Under the pieces are notes generated by a model. That model saw nothing but the letters and a program-made list of their open reading frames with translations, ran no database searches and was not told the origin of the DNA. From a virus: 41,180 nt of DNA. The position numbers and the translations under genes were made by a program. Below are positions 7,994 through 15,199 of the stretch, one piece after another. The DNA is taken from IMG/VR virus record IMGVR_UViG_3300010354_000197, positions 1 to 41,180 of that record, one strand, 5' to 3'. How positions within the stretch are numbered: position 1 is the first letter of the stretch; each line of letters opens with the position of its first letter.

Positions 7994-8109
7994 CCTACAT
8001 TATCCTAAAAGACACTCTTGGTGCTGGTAGAGATGATTATCCTCGTGGTTATGTCAAAACTTTGAATAGAGAAGAAATCAAGGCACTTTCTTATATGGAA
8101 CTAAAATGA
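7990..8109 (+). CDS. Chimeric mini-gene built from two neighbours
   Basis: 39 residues. The first 13 copy the N-terminus of the gene at 7270 with one change; the last 15 copy the C-terminus of the gene at 6944 with two or three changes. The middle has no match. It looks like the scar of a duplication of the 6944-7270 pair followed by internal deletion. Both ends keep ATGA overlaps, so it is still translatable. Confidence 0.5.
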   Translation: MTYIILKDTLGAGRDDYPRGYVKTLNREEIKALSYMELK

Positions 8110-8432
8110 TTATTGAAGCAACTGAAATCCTCAAACTCTTTCATAAAGCAGATAAAATTGGCGCTACCTACGACATCAAACAAAAAGATGATGGATTTGA
8201 AATAAAACTCTATTACACTTGGCATGAGAATGATTATTATCATACCGCAGTTTTTATCACTCAAGAAGGTGATGGGAGTGATGAAAAAGGAGATTTGGGG
8301 TTTTATGATATGATGCACCTTCTTGACGAAAAGTTGGAAGAACAAAAACAAAAAGAAATCAAGGCACAAAAACGCAAAGAACTTATTGCTCGTTTTACTG
8401 ATGAAGAAAAGGAATTGCTTGGAGTAAAATAA
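8106..8432 (+). CDS. Unknown charged protein
   Basis: 108 residues. A beta-rich first half (KIGATYDIKQKDDGFEIKLY) leads to a Lys/Glu helix and a tail FTDEEKELLGVK. A similar tail (LTQEEKEIMGLL) ends the frameshifted gene at 14819. It abuts the DNA ligase gene with no gap. Confidence 0.6.
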   Translation: MIIEATEILKLFHKADKIGATYDIKQKDDGFEIKLYYTWHENDYYHTAVFITQEGDGSDEKGDLGFYDMMHLLDEKLEEQKQKEIKAQKRKELIARFTDEEKELLGVK

Positions 8433-9314
8433 ATGACTAAAATCCAAAAACCACTCCTGGCTGGAAACTTTGACCCAGCAAAAGCAAAGTTTCCCTATAT
8501 TGCAACACCAAAGATTGATGGTATTAGATTTCTTATGGTAGACGGCGTTGCTGTTTCTAGGACATTTAAACCCATCCGCAATAAGCACATTCAAAATTTT
8601 CTTCAACAATATCTTCCTGATGGTATTGATGGGGAACTAACGTCCGGTGATACCTTCCAATCATCAACATCCGCTGTGATGAGTATCGAAGGGACACCAG
8701 ATTTCAAGGTATGGATTTTTGATTATCTGGACTCAGCTTCTGAGGATATTCTCCCATTCTATCTCAGGATTCTGAATATGCCAAAACTCGACGCACCTTT
8801 TGATTATGAGGTCCTAAATGGAATCACCGTAAAAACCCTTGAGGAAATCGCGGATTATGAGAAAATCTGCCTTGAGGTCGGTTATGAGGGTGTGATGCTA
8901 CGGGACCCAATGGGTACTTATAAATTCGGCAGGTCTACTGTAAACGACAATATTCTTCTAAAAGTAAAACAATTTTTAGACGACGAGGGCGAACTTATTG
9001 AGATTCAAGAGAAAATGAGTAACCAGAATCCAGAAGAAAAAGATGCATTTGGACACGTTAAACGGTCTGCATCTTTAGATGGCATGATTCCTACTGGCGT
9101 TGCTGGGACCCTTATTGTTAAGAACCGAGATGGTCAGGTTTTTGGTGTGGGTAGCGGTCTTAATGATGAATTAAGAGAAGAAATCTGGAACAACAAAGAA
9201 AAGTATATTGGGCAGCTAGTTAAGTACAAGTACTTCCCTCAAGGTGTAAAAGAACTTCCAAGACATCCAGTGTTTTTGGGGTTTAGAGACCCCGAGGACA
9301 TTATAAATACATGA
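8433..9314 (+). CDS. ATP-dependent DNA ligase
   Basis: 293 residues, short like phage T7-type ligases. It seals nicks in duplex DNA through an enzyme-AMP intermediate. Motif I KIDGIR carries the adenylated Lys at residue 27; motif III is DGEL; FKVWIFDYL fits the IIIa region; EGVMLRDPMGTYKFGRS is motif IV; LLKVKQF is motif V. The C-terminal third (GTLIVKN, GVGSGLND) fits the OB-fold. It ends the long small-gene train and probably works in phage DNA replication and repair. Start ATG follows the previous TAA directly in ATG-ACT style. Confidence 0.9.
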   Translation: MTKIQKPLLAGNFDPAKAKFPYIATPKIDGIRFLMVDGVAVSRTFKPIRNKHIQNFLQQYLPDGIDGELTSGDTFQSSTSAVMSIEGTPDFKVWIFDYLDSASEDILPFYLRILNMPKLDAPFDYEVLNGITVKTLEEIADYEKICLEVGYEGVMLRDPMGTYKFGRSTVNDNILLKVKQFLDDEGELIEIQEKMSNQNPEEKDAFGHVKRSASLDGMIPTGVAGTLIVKNRDGQVFGVGSGLNDELREEIWNNKEKYIGQLVKYKYFPQGVKELPRHPVFLGFRDPEDIINT

Positions 9315-9332
9315 ACACTCTGTAAACCAAAT

Positions 9333-10253
9333 ATGAGTAGAGACCCAATCACTGGCATAAAAATTAAAGGTAGTAATTTTTATATTGATGGTAAAAAAAC
9401 TCAACTTGCAGGTAATCATACTTGGAACACAGTTCAAAGAGTTGGTGGTGAACGAATTGGAATGGATAAAATTACAGGAAACTTCACTCGCCTGTGGACT
9501 CTTGAGAGTAGACAAGTAAACTTTGGTGATTCTACTTGGGGTAGTAATTCTCGCGGAACTGTAAGAGTCAACGATGTCCCTTGGAATAAGGATGGAAGTT
9601 TAAATGATTCTTATTATCAAGCACTAGAGGGAGCAGTTAAGTCTGCGCAAAAACGTGGTATTGTTGTTTCTGTGGTTCTATTTGAAGGTTCTATTCCAAC
9701 AAACTTCACTGGAAGCAATAATGCTGCCTGGAAATCTCATTCATTTAATGGTCTAGGACCAAGAGACCCCAGTGAAGTTCATACTAAGGGACGTTGGAAT
9801 AAGTATCAAAAATCACACGTAGAGAGAGTTGTACGAACTCTTCAAAAGTACAATAACGTCGTTTATGAGGTAGGTAACGAGTTACACCGAAATTCTGTAC
9901 GGTGGTTTCAACCTGCAGTTGTTAGATGGGTCAATCAACTTACGGATAAACCAGTGGGAGTTTCTTATGCTCAAGGTATGAAACCCTCAAGAGGTAGAAG
10001 TCAAAATTGGATGACCCGAGTGGATGCAGATTGGATTGCTCCATCAGGTTCAACTAGATTACGTGGTTTTAGAGGACCCCAAGTTTTTGATACGGATCAC
10101 ACATCACCCTTACGTTCAAATGTACCAGCACTACAATCTGCTTGGAATGATGGTAGTAGTTTGTTACTGATGGATGGATTTAATGGTACGATTCTTAGAA
10201 ATCAGAATAGTCTTAGACCAGATTTGAATTTTATTAACGACGTACTTGGGTGA
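9333..10253 (+). CDS. Glycoside-hydrolase-like TIM-barrel protein
   Basis: 306 residues. The N-terminal strand FYIDGKKTQLAGNHTWN and the later NNVVYEVGNELHR resemble clan GH-A cellulase-like barrels, in which the Glu of the GNE motif (here about residue 183) is the acid/base. A second catalytic Glu is not obvious; Asp-rich DTDH near residue 252 may take its place or the enzyme may be altered. No signal peptide is visible. It could be a tail or capsule depolymerase, or act on cell-wall or storage glycan. Sits alone after the ligase and is closed by a terminator. Confidence 0.6.
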   Translation: MSRDPITGIKIKGSNFYIDGKKTQLAGNHTWNTVQRVGGERIGMDKITGNFTRLWTLESRQVNFGDSTWGSNSRGTVRVNDVPWNKDGSLNDSYYQALEGAVKSAQKRGIVVSVVLFEGSIPTNFTGSNNAAWKSHSFNGLGPRDPSEVHTKGRWNKYQKSHVERVVRTLQKYNNVVYEVGNELHRNSVRWFQPAVVRWVNQLTDKPVGVSYAQGMKPSRGRSQNWMTRVDADWIAPSGSTRLRGFRGPQVFDTDHTSPLRSNVPALQSAWNDGSSLLLMDGFNGTILRNQNSLRPDLNFINDVLG

Positions 10254-10255
10254 GA

Positions 10256-10311
10256 GACACTTGAGAAACCGTCACAAGGGCACTTCACAGGTGCCTTTTT
10301 TATTGTATAAT
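10256..10311 (+). promoter_or_regulatory. Module promoter
   Basis: GACACTT at 10256, AACCGTCACA 11 bp later, and TATAAT at 10306-10311, 50 bp from the element start. Drives the gene at 10335. Confidence 0.75.
10278..10302 (+). terminator. Intrinsic terminator
   Basis: GGGCAC at 10278 pairs with GTGCC at 10291-10295, loop TTCACAG, followed by a T run. It has the same loop (TTCACAG) as several other terminators in the window. Confidence 0.8.
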
Positions 10312-10334
10312 GACTTTATGAAGCACAGCATTTT

Positions 10335-10517
10335 ATGAAAATCACAATTACTTACCAACCACAAGATAATAATTATCGTTGGAAACTAATTACTGGTCCT
10401 GATGAGGTTGACCATTATGAGGGAATTGCGGATAGTGTCGGAGGATCATTTGAAAAAATTTTAATAGTAGAAACATTAAATTCTCAACATTATTATGGTG
10501 GGACTGAAAATGACTAA
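10335..10517 (+). CDS. Small unknown protein
   Basis: 60 residues with strand-like ends (MKITITYQP; FEKILIVETL). First gene after the promoter at 10306. The gene overlaps the next start by eight bases. No family recognised. Confidence 0.55.
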   Translation: MKITITYQPQDNNYRWKLITGPDEVDHYEGIADSVGGSFEKILIVETLNSQHYYGGTEND

Positions 10518-11343
10518 AGAAATTGAACAAGTAAAACAAAAAATTCAAATGCTTCAATCTAAACTCGCATTTCTTGAAGAACTGGAAAAGACAAAATCTC
10601 CAATAGAAGAAGCATATAAACAAGTTTTTGGAAACTATCCAAACCTTGGTGAAGGTTCAACTGAATTTGATATTCAATCTTGGAATATTTTTCAGTATGG
10701 ATATAAGTTTGGATGTGGAGAACTTCCTGTTGAGGAGATTGAGAAACATAATGTTAAACCAAAAATGACTCTTGAGAATGAAGGTGAGTTTAGTATTGTG
10801 TCTTATAATGGTGTGTTTTATCATCGTATTCAACTACCCACTTCTGTTTATTGGTATATAAACAGTCTGGTAGGTAAATTGGAACCTATTCAAGATATAA
10901 AACTCAAAAATGAACTAGAAAGTGCGTGGTTAATGAATGATGTGAAATATCAAAATGACGATGAACCGTATTGTCCTGATGACCCTCCTGAATATGATGA
11001 AATTGAATGGGACGAGAAGGATAATCCAACCGAACCGACCAGAAATAAGTACTTTGAAAGAATTCTTAATGCACCCATTGATAAAAGAGGTTATATTGAT
11101 TTGAGGGAATCTACAAGTGAGTTTCGTCAAAAACTATTTGATGGGATTAAATCAGTCTTTTATAATCCAGAATACGAAAGAACTCATTGGAGTGTGAAAG
11201 TTAATATGGCAGTTGATGAGGTAATTACTCATTTTGAGGATATTCTTCCTGCATCACAAGACCCAATTTATGATGACACTGATAAAGGATGGAACTGGTG
11301 TTTATCAAGTATTAGAACAAGCATGGAGAAACCTAATGTCTGA
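10510..11343 (+). CDS. Large member of the GWNDC-like family
   Basis: 277 residues from ATG 10510 (ATG 10495 is an alternative, but 10510 fits the local MTK style). The N-terminus is a coiled coil (about residues 3-30). A central acidic, Pro-rich linker (DDEPYCPDDPPEYDE) precedes a helical C-terminal domain ending DKGWNWCLSSIRTSM, a variant of the GWNDC tail seen at 941 and 1875. Function unknown. Confidence 0.65.
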   Translation: MTKEIEQVKQKIQMLQSKLAFLEELEKTKSPIEEAYKQVFGNYPNLGEGSTEFDIQSWNIFQYGYKFGCGELPVEEIEKHNVKPKMTLENEGEFSIVSYNGVFYHRIQLPTSVYWYINSLVGKLEPIQDIKLKNELESAWLMNDVKYQNDDEPYCPDDPPEYDEIEWDEKDNPTEPTRNKYFERILNAPIDKRGYIDLRESTSEFRQKLFDGIKSVFYNPEYERTHWSVKVNMAVDEVITHFEDILPASQDPIYDDTDKGWNWCLSSIRTSMEKPNV

Positions 11344-11581
11344 ACAAGAAAGAGACGAGCATCTTAAAAAGTGCCTAAGTATCATTGACAACTGGGTCGA
11401 GAAGAATAAACCTCCGACTCTTTATCAAATCATTCACGATAATTTAGGGTATTCTCATGAGTGTACCCAAGAAATTATTGATGCGGTGGAGCGATGGCTA
11501 CCAAAAGAAAGCAGCAGACCATCTTATAGCACAATGCAGTGGGACAAATGTGTAAAACTTATGAAGGAGAAATTACAATGA
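11336..11581 (+). CDS. TLY-family paralogue
   Basis: 81 residues from ATG 11336, which overlaps the previous stop. The order PPTLYQIIHDN, then a EIIDAVERWLP helix, then a C-terminal MQWDKCVKLMKEKL helix matches the genes at 1384 and 1875. The GWNDC motif is altered to QWDKC. So the family is spread over two loci about 9 kb apart. Confidence 0.65.
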   Translation: MSEQERDEHLKKCLSIIDNWVEKNKPPTLYQIIHDNLGYSHECTQEIIDAVERWLPKESSRPSYSTMQWDKCVKLMKEKLQ

Positions 11582-11814
11582 GAAACATTCCTAAAAACTT
11601 TTATGCTGATTATGACTTAAAACAAAGAAAAGAATTTTGGATAAAAAGTTTTAATGAACAACAAAAAATCGTCAACGATTCATATATTTCAATGATTGTT
11701 GATGATAATGGAAATCTTGACAAATATAAAATTATAGAGGTTCTTATGGACCTACAAGACAAGATAGAAGATTTAGAAGCCACTTGCCAGCGAACAGACT
11801 CTTATTATGATTAA
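11578..11814 (+). CDS. Small charged helical protein
   Basis: 78 residues from ATG 11578, overlapping the previous stop and preceded by AAGGAG. Charged and helical, with an acidic C-terminus. No family recognised. Confidence 0.55.
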   Translation: MRNIPKNFYADYDLKQRKEFWIKSFNEQQKIVNDSYISMIVDDNGNLDKYKIIEVLMDLQDKIEDLEATCQRTDSYYD

Positions 11815-12556
11815 CCCATTAATTAAAATTCCCCATTTCTTAGAGATAAACAAATGCTCTAACGCCCCAGTTTATTTTATCAACAATTATATAAAATTCT
11901 CCTCGTTTAAAGACGATAATGTCCCATTTCTTCTGTATCCGGCCCAGGAAGAAATAGTCAAAAAAATTCATAAAAACAAATATAATCTTATAAAGACCCC
12001 AAGACAATTTGGTAAATCATCAGTTCCCCTATTCTACCTTTTACACCAGGCAATTTTTAAATCTAATTGCAATATTGTGATTAGGGGTTTTAATTATCAA
12101 AATTCAAAATATTTACTTGAACGATTCTATAAGGTATATGACCAATTGCCTGATTGGATTAAACCTAAAGTAGTAAAGAGAAATTCAACGTGGTTGATAC
12201 TTAAAAATAATTCTAGGATAAAAATAGTAACGAATATTTCTGCGCCTGAAACTTGGGAGAATTGGAAATACACTCATGTATTCTTAGATGAGTTTGCTTT
12301 TATGGAGTACTATACTTCTCAGAATTTATTGAATTCTTTCTTTGGTTGTAATAGCTCTCCCAAAATAATCGTTGCGAGTACCAAAAAAGAAGGTAGTTAT
12401 TTTAATGAGCTAGTCGAAGACTCTAAAAATAATATAAACAAATATTCATTATCCGAGTATGATTGGAGAGACATTCCTAGATTGGATAGTAATTGGAAGG
12501 AAGAAACGATTAAAAATATTGGCAAAGATTCCTTTAATCGTGAATATGAATTATGA
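11807..12556 (+). CDS. Terminase large-subunit ATPase domain, free-standing
   Basis: 249 residues. The layout fits the T4 gp17-type packaging ATPase: an adenine-binding YPAQEEI (44-50), Walker A TPRQFGKSS (64-72), Walker B VFLDEF (158-163, Asp161 and Glu162), and a coupling motif IIVAST. The protein ends NREYEL, where full terminases continue from the QEHEC-like hinge into an RNase-H-fold nuclease of about 200 residues. No nuclease follows in any frame. It may be a domain-only paralogue, a helicase-like motor, or a remnant; the packaging terminase should be encoded elsewhere. It starts inside the previous gene and overlaps the next (ATGA). Its codon use is more AT-rich than neighbours. Confidence 0.75.
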   Translation: MINPLIKIPHFLEINKCSNAPVYFINNYIKFSSFKDDNVPFLLYPAQEEIVKKIHKNKYNLIKTPRQFGKSSVPLFYLLHQAIFKSNCNIVIRGFNYQNSKYLLERFYKVYDQLPDWIKPKVVKRNSTWLILKNNSRIKIVTNISAPETWENWKYTHVFLDEFAFMEYYTSQNLLNSFFGCNSSPKIIVASTKKEGSYFNELVEDSKNNINKYSLSEYDWRDIPRLDSNWKEETIKNIGKDSFNREYEL

Positions 12557-12921
12557 TTAACTTTTTTAAAAAATTATGGGAAAAATACGTAATTTACAAA
12601 TATTTTTCTATTGGGGTGGAGGGATTTTCGCCTAGATTTTGGCCAGGGTCTAATGGCTCTTATTGGGTTTCAAGAGATTTTACATATTGGAAAAAACATT
12701 ATAAAAAACTGGGATATAAACCAGTCGATTATAAGACCTGGATACTTATTGGAGAGAAGTTTAAAGTAAAAGTCTACGAACCAAAAATAGTCATAAGAGA
12801 TTCCGGTGCATCCGAATGGGTGAACAGTGCCGAGTATTTTTCAAGTGAAGATGGCCAGGAGTTTTTAAAGGAAAGTAATGAATTTGCCGAACGTTACATT
12901 GAGAAAAATGACCGAATGTGA
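12553..12921 (+). CDS. Unknown protein next to the terminase-like gene
   Basis: 122 residues. A basic N-terminus, many aromatic residues (SPRFWPGSNGSYWVSRDFTYWKK) and an acidic C-terminus. Translationally coupled (ATGA) to the terminase-like gene, so it may have arrived with it. No nuclease motif recognised. Confidence 0.6.
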   Translation: MINFFKKLWEKYVIYKYFSIGVEGFSPRFWPGSNGSYWVSRDFTYWKKHYKKLGYKPVDYKTWILIGEKFKVKVYEPKIVIRDSGASEWVNSAEYFSSEDGQEFLKESNEFAERYIEKNDRM

Positions 12922-12924
12922 ATT

Positions 12925-13185
12925 ATGCGACTAATCGATAGATATAACGAATTTTACAATGATACTTGCGCCGGATTACCCCATGGCTGTGTCATTTCGA
13001 TGGAACATTTGCAGTCAATATCCATAAAAGCCGCAATTTACGCATTCTCCCGCAAATATAGTCTCAAAGAAAGCATCCTAGTAGAAGAACTTAAACAACT
13101 CGCAGACCTTATTGAACAGCAAGGTGATAGGACAGTTGAGGAAGTGTCCCAAGTTCATCGTCGTAGGGACTTGGATGCATTATAA
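12925..13185 (+). CDS. Small helical protein
   Basis: 86 residues, mostly helical, with an acidic-then-basic C-terminus. It follows the previous gene by 3 nt. Function unknown. Confidence 0.55.
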   Translation: MRLIDRYNEFYNDTCAGLPHGCVISMEHLQSISIKAAIYAFSRKYSLKESILVEELKQLADLIEQQGDRTVEEVSQVHRRRDLDAL

Positions 13186-13206
13186 TAAAACTTTAGATAA
13201 ATTCAA

Positions 13207-13605
13207 ATGAAAACCATTTTTGCATTGGTTGCAACTATTCTAATTATCATATCATTTCCTCAAAATGCTTTTGCTGAATATTATAATACCAACGGTGAAT
13301 TAATTCTACCTGCAGACAAACAACCTCCAAAACTTCCTTATGGAGTAGGACTTAATCTTAAAGATAGGAAAAAAGCAACAAATAGTTATAATTACATCAT
13401 TGAAAATGAATGTAAAACACTCGCAGTAAATCTTTATATGGGAGAAACTCTATACTCCTGCCCTAATGGCGTTAAGTTTTGGTCTGATGTCTCAATAGAA
13501 CCTTTCATTATGACAAAAAATAGAAAGAAAGATAACGACGAAAGAGAACTTGATGATGCTACTATGAGTGCTGCTATTTATTCTAGTATTGTTATGATGA
13601 ACTGA
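13207..13605 (+). CDS. Secreted protein of unknown function
   Basis: 132 residues with a clear Sec signal peptide: Lys2, a hydrophobic core about residues 4-17, and a likely cut after AFA (about residue 23). The mature part has two Cys, suited to one disulfide in the periplasm. A phage protein exported to the periplasm could affect lysis or superinfection, but nothing specific can be seen. It ends just before a promoter module. Confidence 0.65.
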   Translation: MKTIFALVATILIIISFPQNAFAEYYNTNGELILPADKQPPKLPYGVGLNLKDRKKATNSYNYIIENECKTLAVNLYMGETLYSCPNGVKFWSDVSIEPFIMTKNRKKDNDERELDDATMSAAIYSSIVMMN

Positions 13606-13660
13606 CCACTTTTGGAACTGGCACAGGAGGTGCTCTAAGTGCCTCCCGATGCTCTATAAT
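13604..13660 (+). promoter_or_regulatory. Module promoter
   Basis: GACCACTT at 13604, AACTGGCACA 12 bp later, TATAAT at 13655-13660. Between them lies a GGAGGTGC/GTGCCTCC stem without a T run. The -10 is followed by a CTCATTACACACA tail like other module promoters. Confidence 0.7.
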
Positions 13661-13684
13661 ACGCTCATTACACACAAACACATT

Positions 13685-13990
13685 ATGGGTTATTACATCA
13701 AAATTGGTAACGCAGTTCCCGAATTCAGTAAGGAAGATGGAGAACTTTATGCTCGTTGGGAGGTAGAAGAAACTTCTAATGACGACGCACCTAATTTTAC
13801 TGGCGACTACCTGACGAAAAATAGAAACATCCGTATGCCTTCCTACACTGCATGGAGTGAGTTTTGTGATAAAGTAGGTTTGTCTGAACTATTTTTTGCT
13901 CAGTACAGCGGATTGTTTAGTCGGCATCCTGGTTGTGTTATGATTACTCAGGAGATTTACCAAAAGGTTGCTAATGCCCTTGAGGAATAA
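13685..13990 (+). CDS. Unknown protein, frame open past its stop
   Basis: 101 residues from ATG 13685; an upstream ATG at 13649 lies before the -10 box and cannot be used from this promoter. Mixed alpha/beta with a helical C-terminus. After the TAA at 13988-13990 the same frame stays open to 14128 and reads like protein (46 residues, Tyr/Asp/Trp-rich). So the natural product may once have been about 148 residues, or the stop may be read through. Confidence 0.6.
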   Translation: MGYYIKIGNAVPEFSKEDGELYARWEVEETSNDDAPNFTGDYLTKNRNIRMPSYTAWSEFCDKVGLSELFFAQYSGLFSRHPGCVMITQEIYQKVANALEE

Positions 13991-14128
13991 CAGAAACACG
14001 CAAAACGACCTCCGGGTTATGATGACTTTGGTAACTACGATTACGACCTTGCCCGTTTGATGTGGTTGGAGTATTGGATGAAGTGGGCACTTGAAAACTG
14101 CGAAACTCCTGCGATTTACAATTCTTGA
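13991..14128 (+). other. In-frame extension without its own start
   Basis: Directly after the TAA of the previous gene, 45 sense codons continue in the same frame to a TGA. They include GYDDFGNYDYDLARLMW and have protein-like composition. An internal ATG after about 23 codons would give only a short peptide. Confidence 0.4.
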
Positions 14129-14137
14129 GAATGATTT

Positions 14138-14740
14138 ATGAGAGACCAAAACTACCTAGCAATTGACCTTGAACTGAACAATAAGAACGACGGCACCACA
14201 CCTAAAATCATTCAGGTGGGTGTCGCATTTGGTTCTCCATTGCGTCCTGATGAAATTGAAACACATTCTTGGTATCTTGATCCCCAAGAACCCATCAGTC
14301 CATTTATTACTCAACTTACGGGTATCACTGATGAAATTATTCAAGAAAAAGCAGTTCCTCACAACAAACTTGCCGAAGAACTGGGAATGCTTATCTCTTG
14401 GGAAAAGTGTTTTGTGAACCCTGTTGTTTGGGGTGGTGGAGGTGAAGGGAATGATGCTACTGAACTCAAAGATGAATTTCGTGAAAGGCGTATTGACTTC
14501 CCATACTTTGGTCGCAGGGTGATTGATGTAAAAACTCTTTATGTCTTTCAACAGATGGTTCAGGGTAAAACTCCCTCTGGTGGTCTAAGGAAATCTATGA
14601 ACTCTTATGGTCTTAAGTTTCAGGGCACTCCTCATAATGCTGAGGATGATGCATTTAATACGCTAAGGTTCTTTTTCTATTTTCTGGAAAGACAAAAGAA
14701 GTTTGGGGATTATAAGGAACTGATGAAAGGTCTTAAGTAG
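14138..14740 (+). CDS. DEDD-family 3'-5' exonuclease
   Basis: 200 residues. It should remove nucleotides from 3' ends of DNA or RNA using two metal ions. Exo I is IDLEL with Asp10 and Glu12; Exo II is probably the Asp/Asn near GEGND (about 105); Exo III is HNAEDDA with His166 and Asp170-171, the DEDDh pattern of DnaQ/RNase T-type enzymes. Length fits a free-standing domain. It lies in the same unit as the previous gene and is closed by a promoter module. Phages use such enzymes for nucleotide recycling, proofreading or repair; which is not visible. Confidence 0.85.
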   Translation: MRDQNYLAIDLELNNKNDGTTPKIIQVGVAFGSPLRPDEIETHSWYLDPQEPISPFITQLTGITDEIIQEKAVPHNKLAEELGMLISWEKCFVNPVVWGGGGEGNDATELKDEFRERRIDFPYFGRRVIDVKTLYVFQQMVQGKTPSGGLRKSMNSYGLKFQGTPHNAEDDAFNTLRFFFYFLERQKKFGDYKELMKGLK

Positions 14741-14796
14741 GACACTTGACTAACTGGTACAGGAGGTGCTCTAAGTTCCTCCTGATGCCCTATAAT
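14741..14796 (+). promoter_or_regulatory. Module promoter
   Basis: GACACTT at 14741, AACTGGTACA 11 bp later, TATAAT at 14791-14796, 50 bp apart. The stem between is CAGGAGG/CCTCCTG with loop TGCTCTAAGTT and no T run; it pairs differently from the one at 13620 but keeps the stem. Confidence 0.7.
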
Positions 14797-14818
14797 ACTC
14801 TCATACGCAACCAACACA

Positions 14819-15111
14819 ATGATTATTTGGCAAACCTATTACAATGCTGATATGACTGAAGGTAGGGGTCCGATGATTCCCAGTTATGCCTTCCTTCATA
14901 GAGAACACGCTGCTGCCTACATTGATGCTCAAGAAGGTGTTATGGGATGCAGGGCAAAGTGGTCTGAACAGGAATATGGTGACTGGAGGATGAAAAAATT
15001 GAAGTTCTTGAGTGCAATTGCGAGGAGAGTGAGCAACGAAAAAAAGAACTCAAGAACCAAGCACTTAACAAACTCACTCAAGAAGAAAAGGAGATTATGG
15101 GTCTTCTTTGA
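14819..15111 (+). pseudogene. Small charged protein gene broken by a -1 frameshift
   Basis: The first frame gives about 58 plausible residues ending near YGDWRMKK. The original frame then becomes strongly basic and unlikely. One base back, from about 14990, the sequence reads EDEKIEVLECNCEESEQRKK and ends LTQEEKEIMGLL, which matches the ending of the gene at 8106. So the true protein needs a -1 shift at about 14987-15002, where G-AAA-AAA occurs. It may be a programmed slip, a one-base deletion, or an assembly error. Confidence 0.6.
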
Positions 15112-15115
15112 CCAC

Positions 15116-15144
15116 TTGACTTTTCCTTCTTCATCTGCTAGTAT
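15116..15144 (+). promoter_or_regulatory. Sigma-70-like promoter of the NAD island
   Basis: TTGACT at 15116-15121 and TAGTAT at 15139-15144 with a 17-bp spacer. This has a normal -35 box, unlike the module promoters elsewhere in the window, so the NAD island may be controlled separately. Confidence 0.6.
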
Positions 15145-15151
15145 ACATACA

Positions 15152-15199
15152 TTAGAACGATAGACGTTCTAACCACACATATTCTAAGGAGTTTAGAAT
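15152..15199 (+). promoter_or_regulatory. Two-hairpin leader with Shine-Dalgarno in a loop
   Basis: TTAGAACG (15152-15159) and CGTTCTAA (15165-15172) form a perfect 8-bp stem with loop ATAGA. Then ATTCTAA (15181-15187), loop GGAGT, and TTAGAAT (15193-15199) form a second perfect stem whose loop is the Shine-Dalgarno and whose 3' arm runs into the ATG. The same plan precedes the gene at 17356 with different paired bases. The first stem could also be a DNA operator close to the transcription start. Confidence 0.7.

Noticed and set aside
15112-15163. C-terminal extension of the 14819 frame
   Set aside because: It overlaps the NAD-island promoter and is basic and unlike the rest; the -1 frame is the real continuation.
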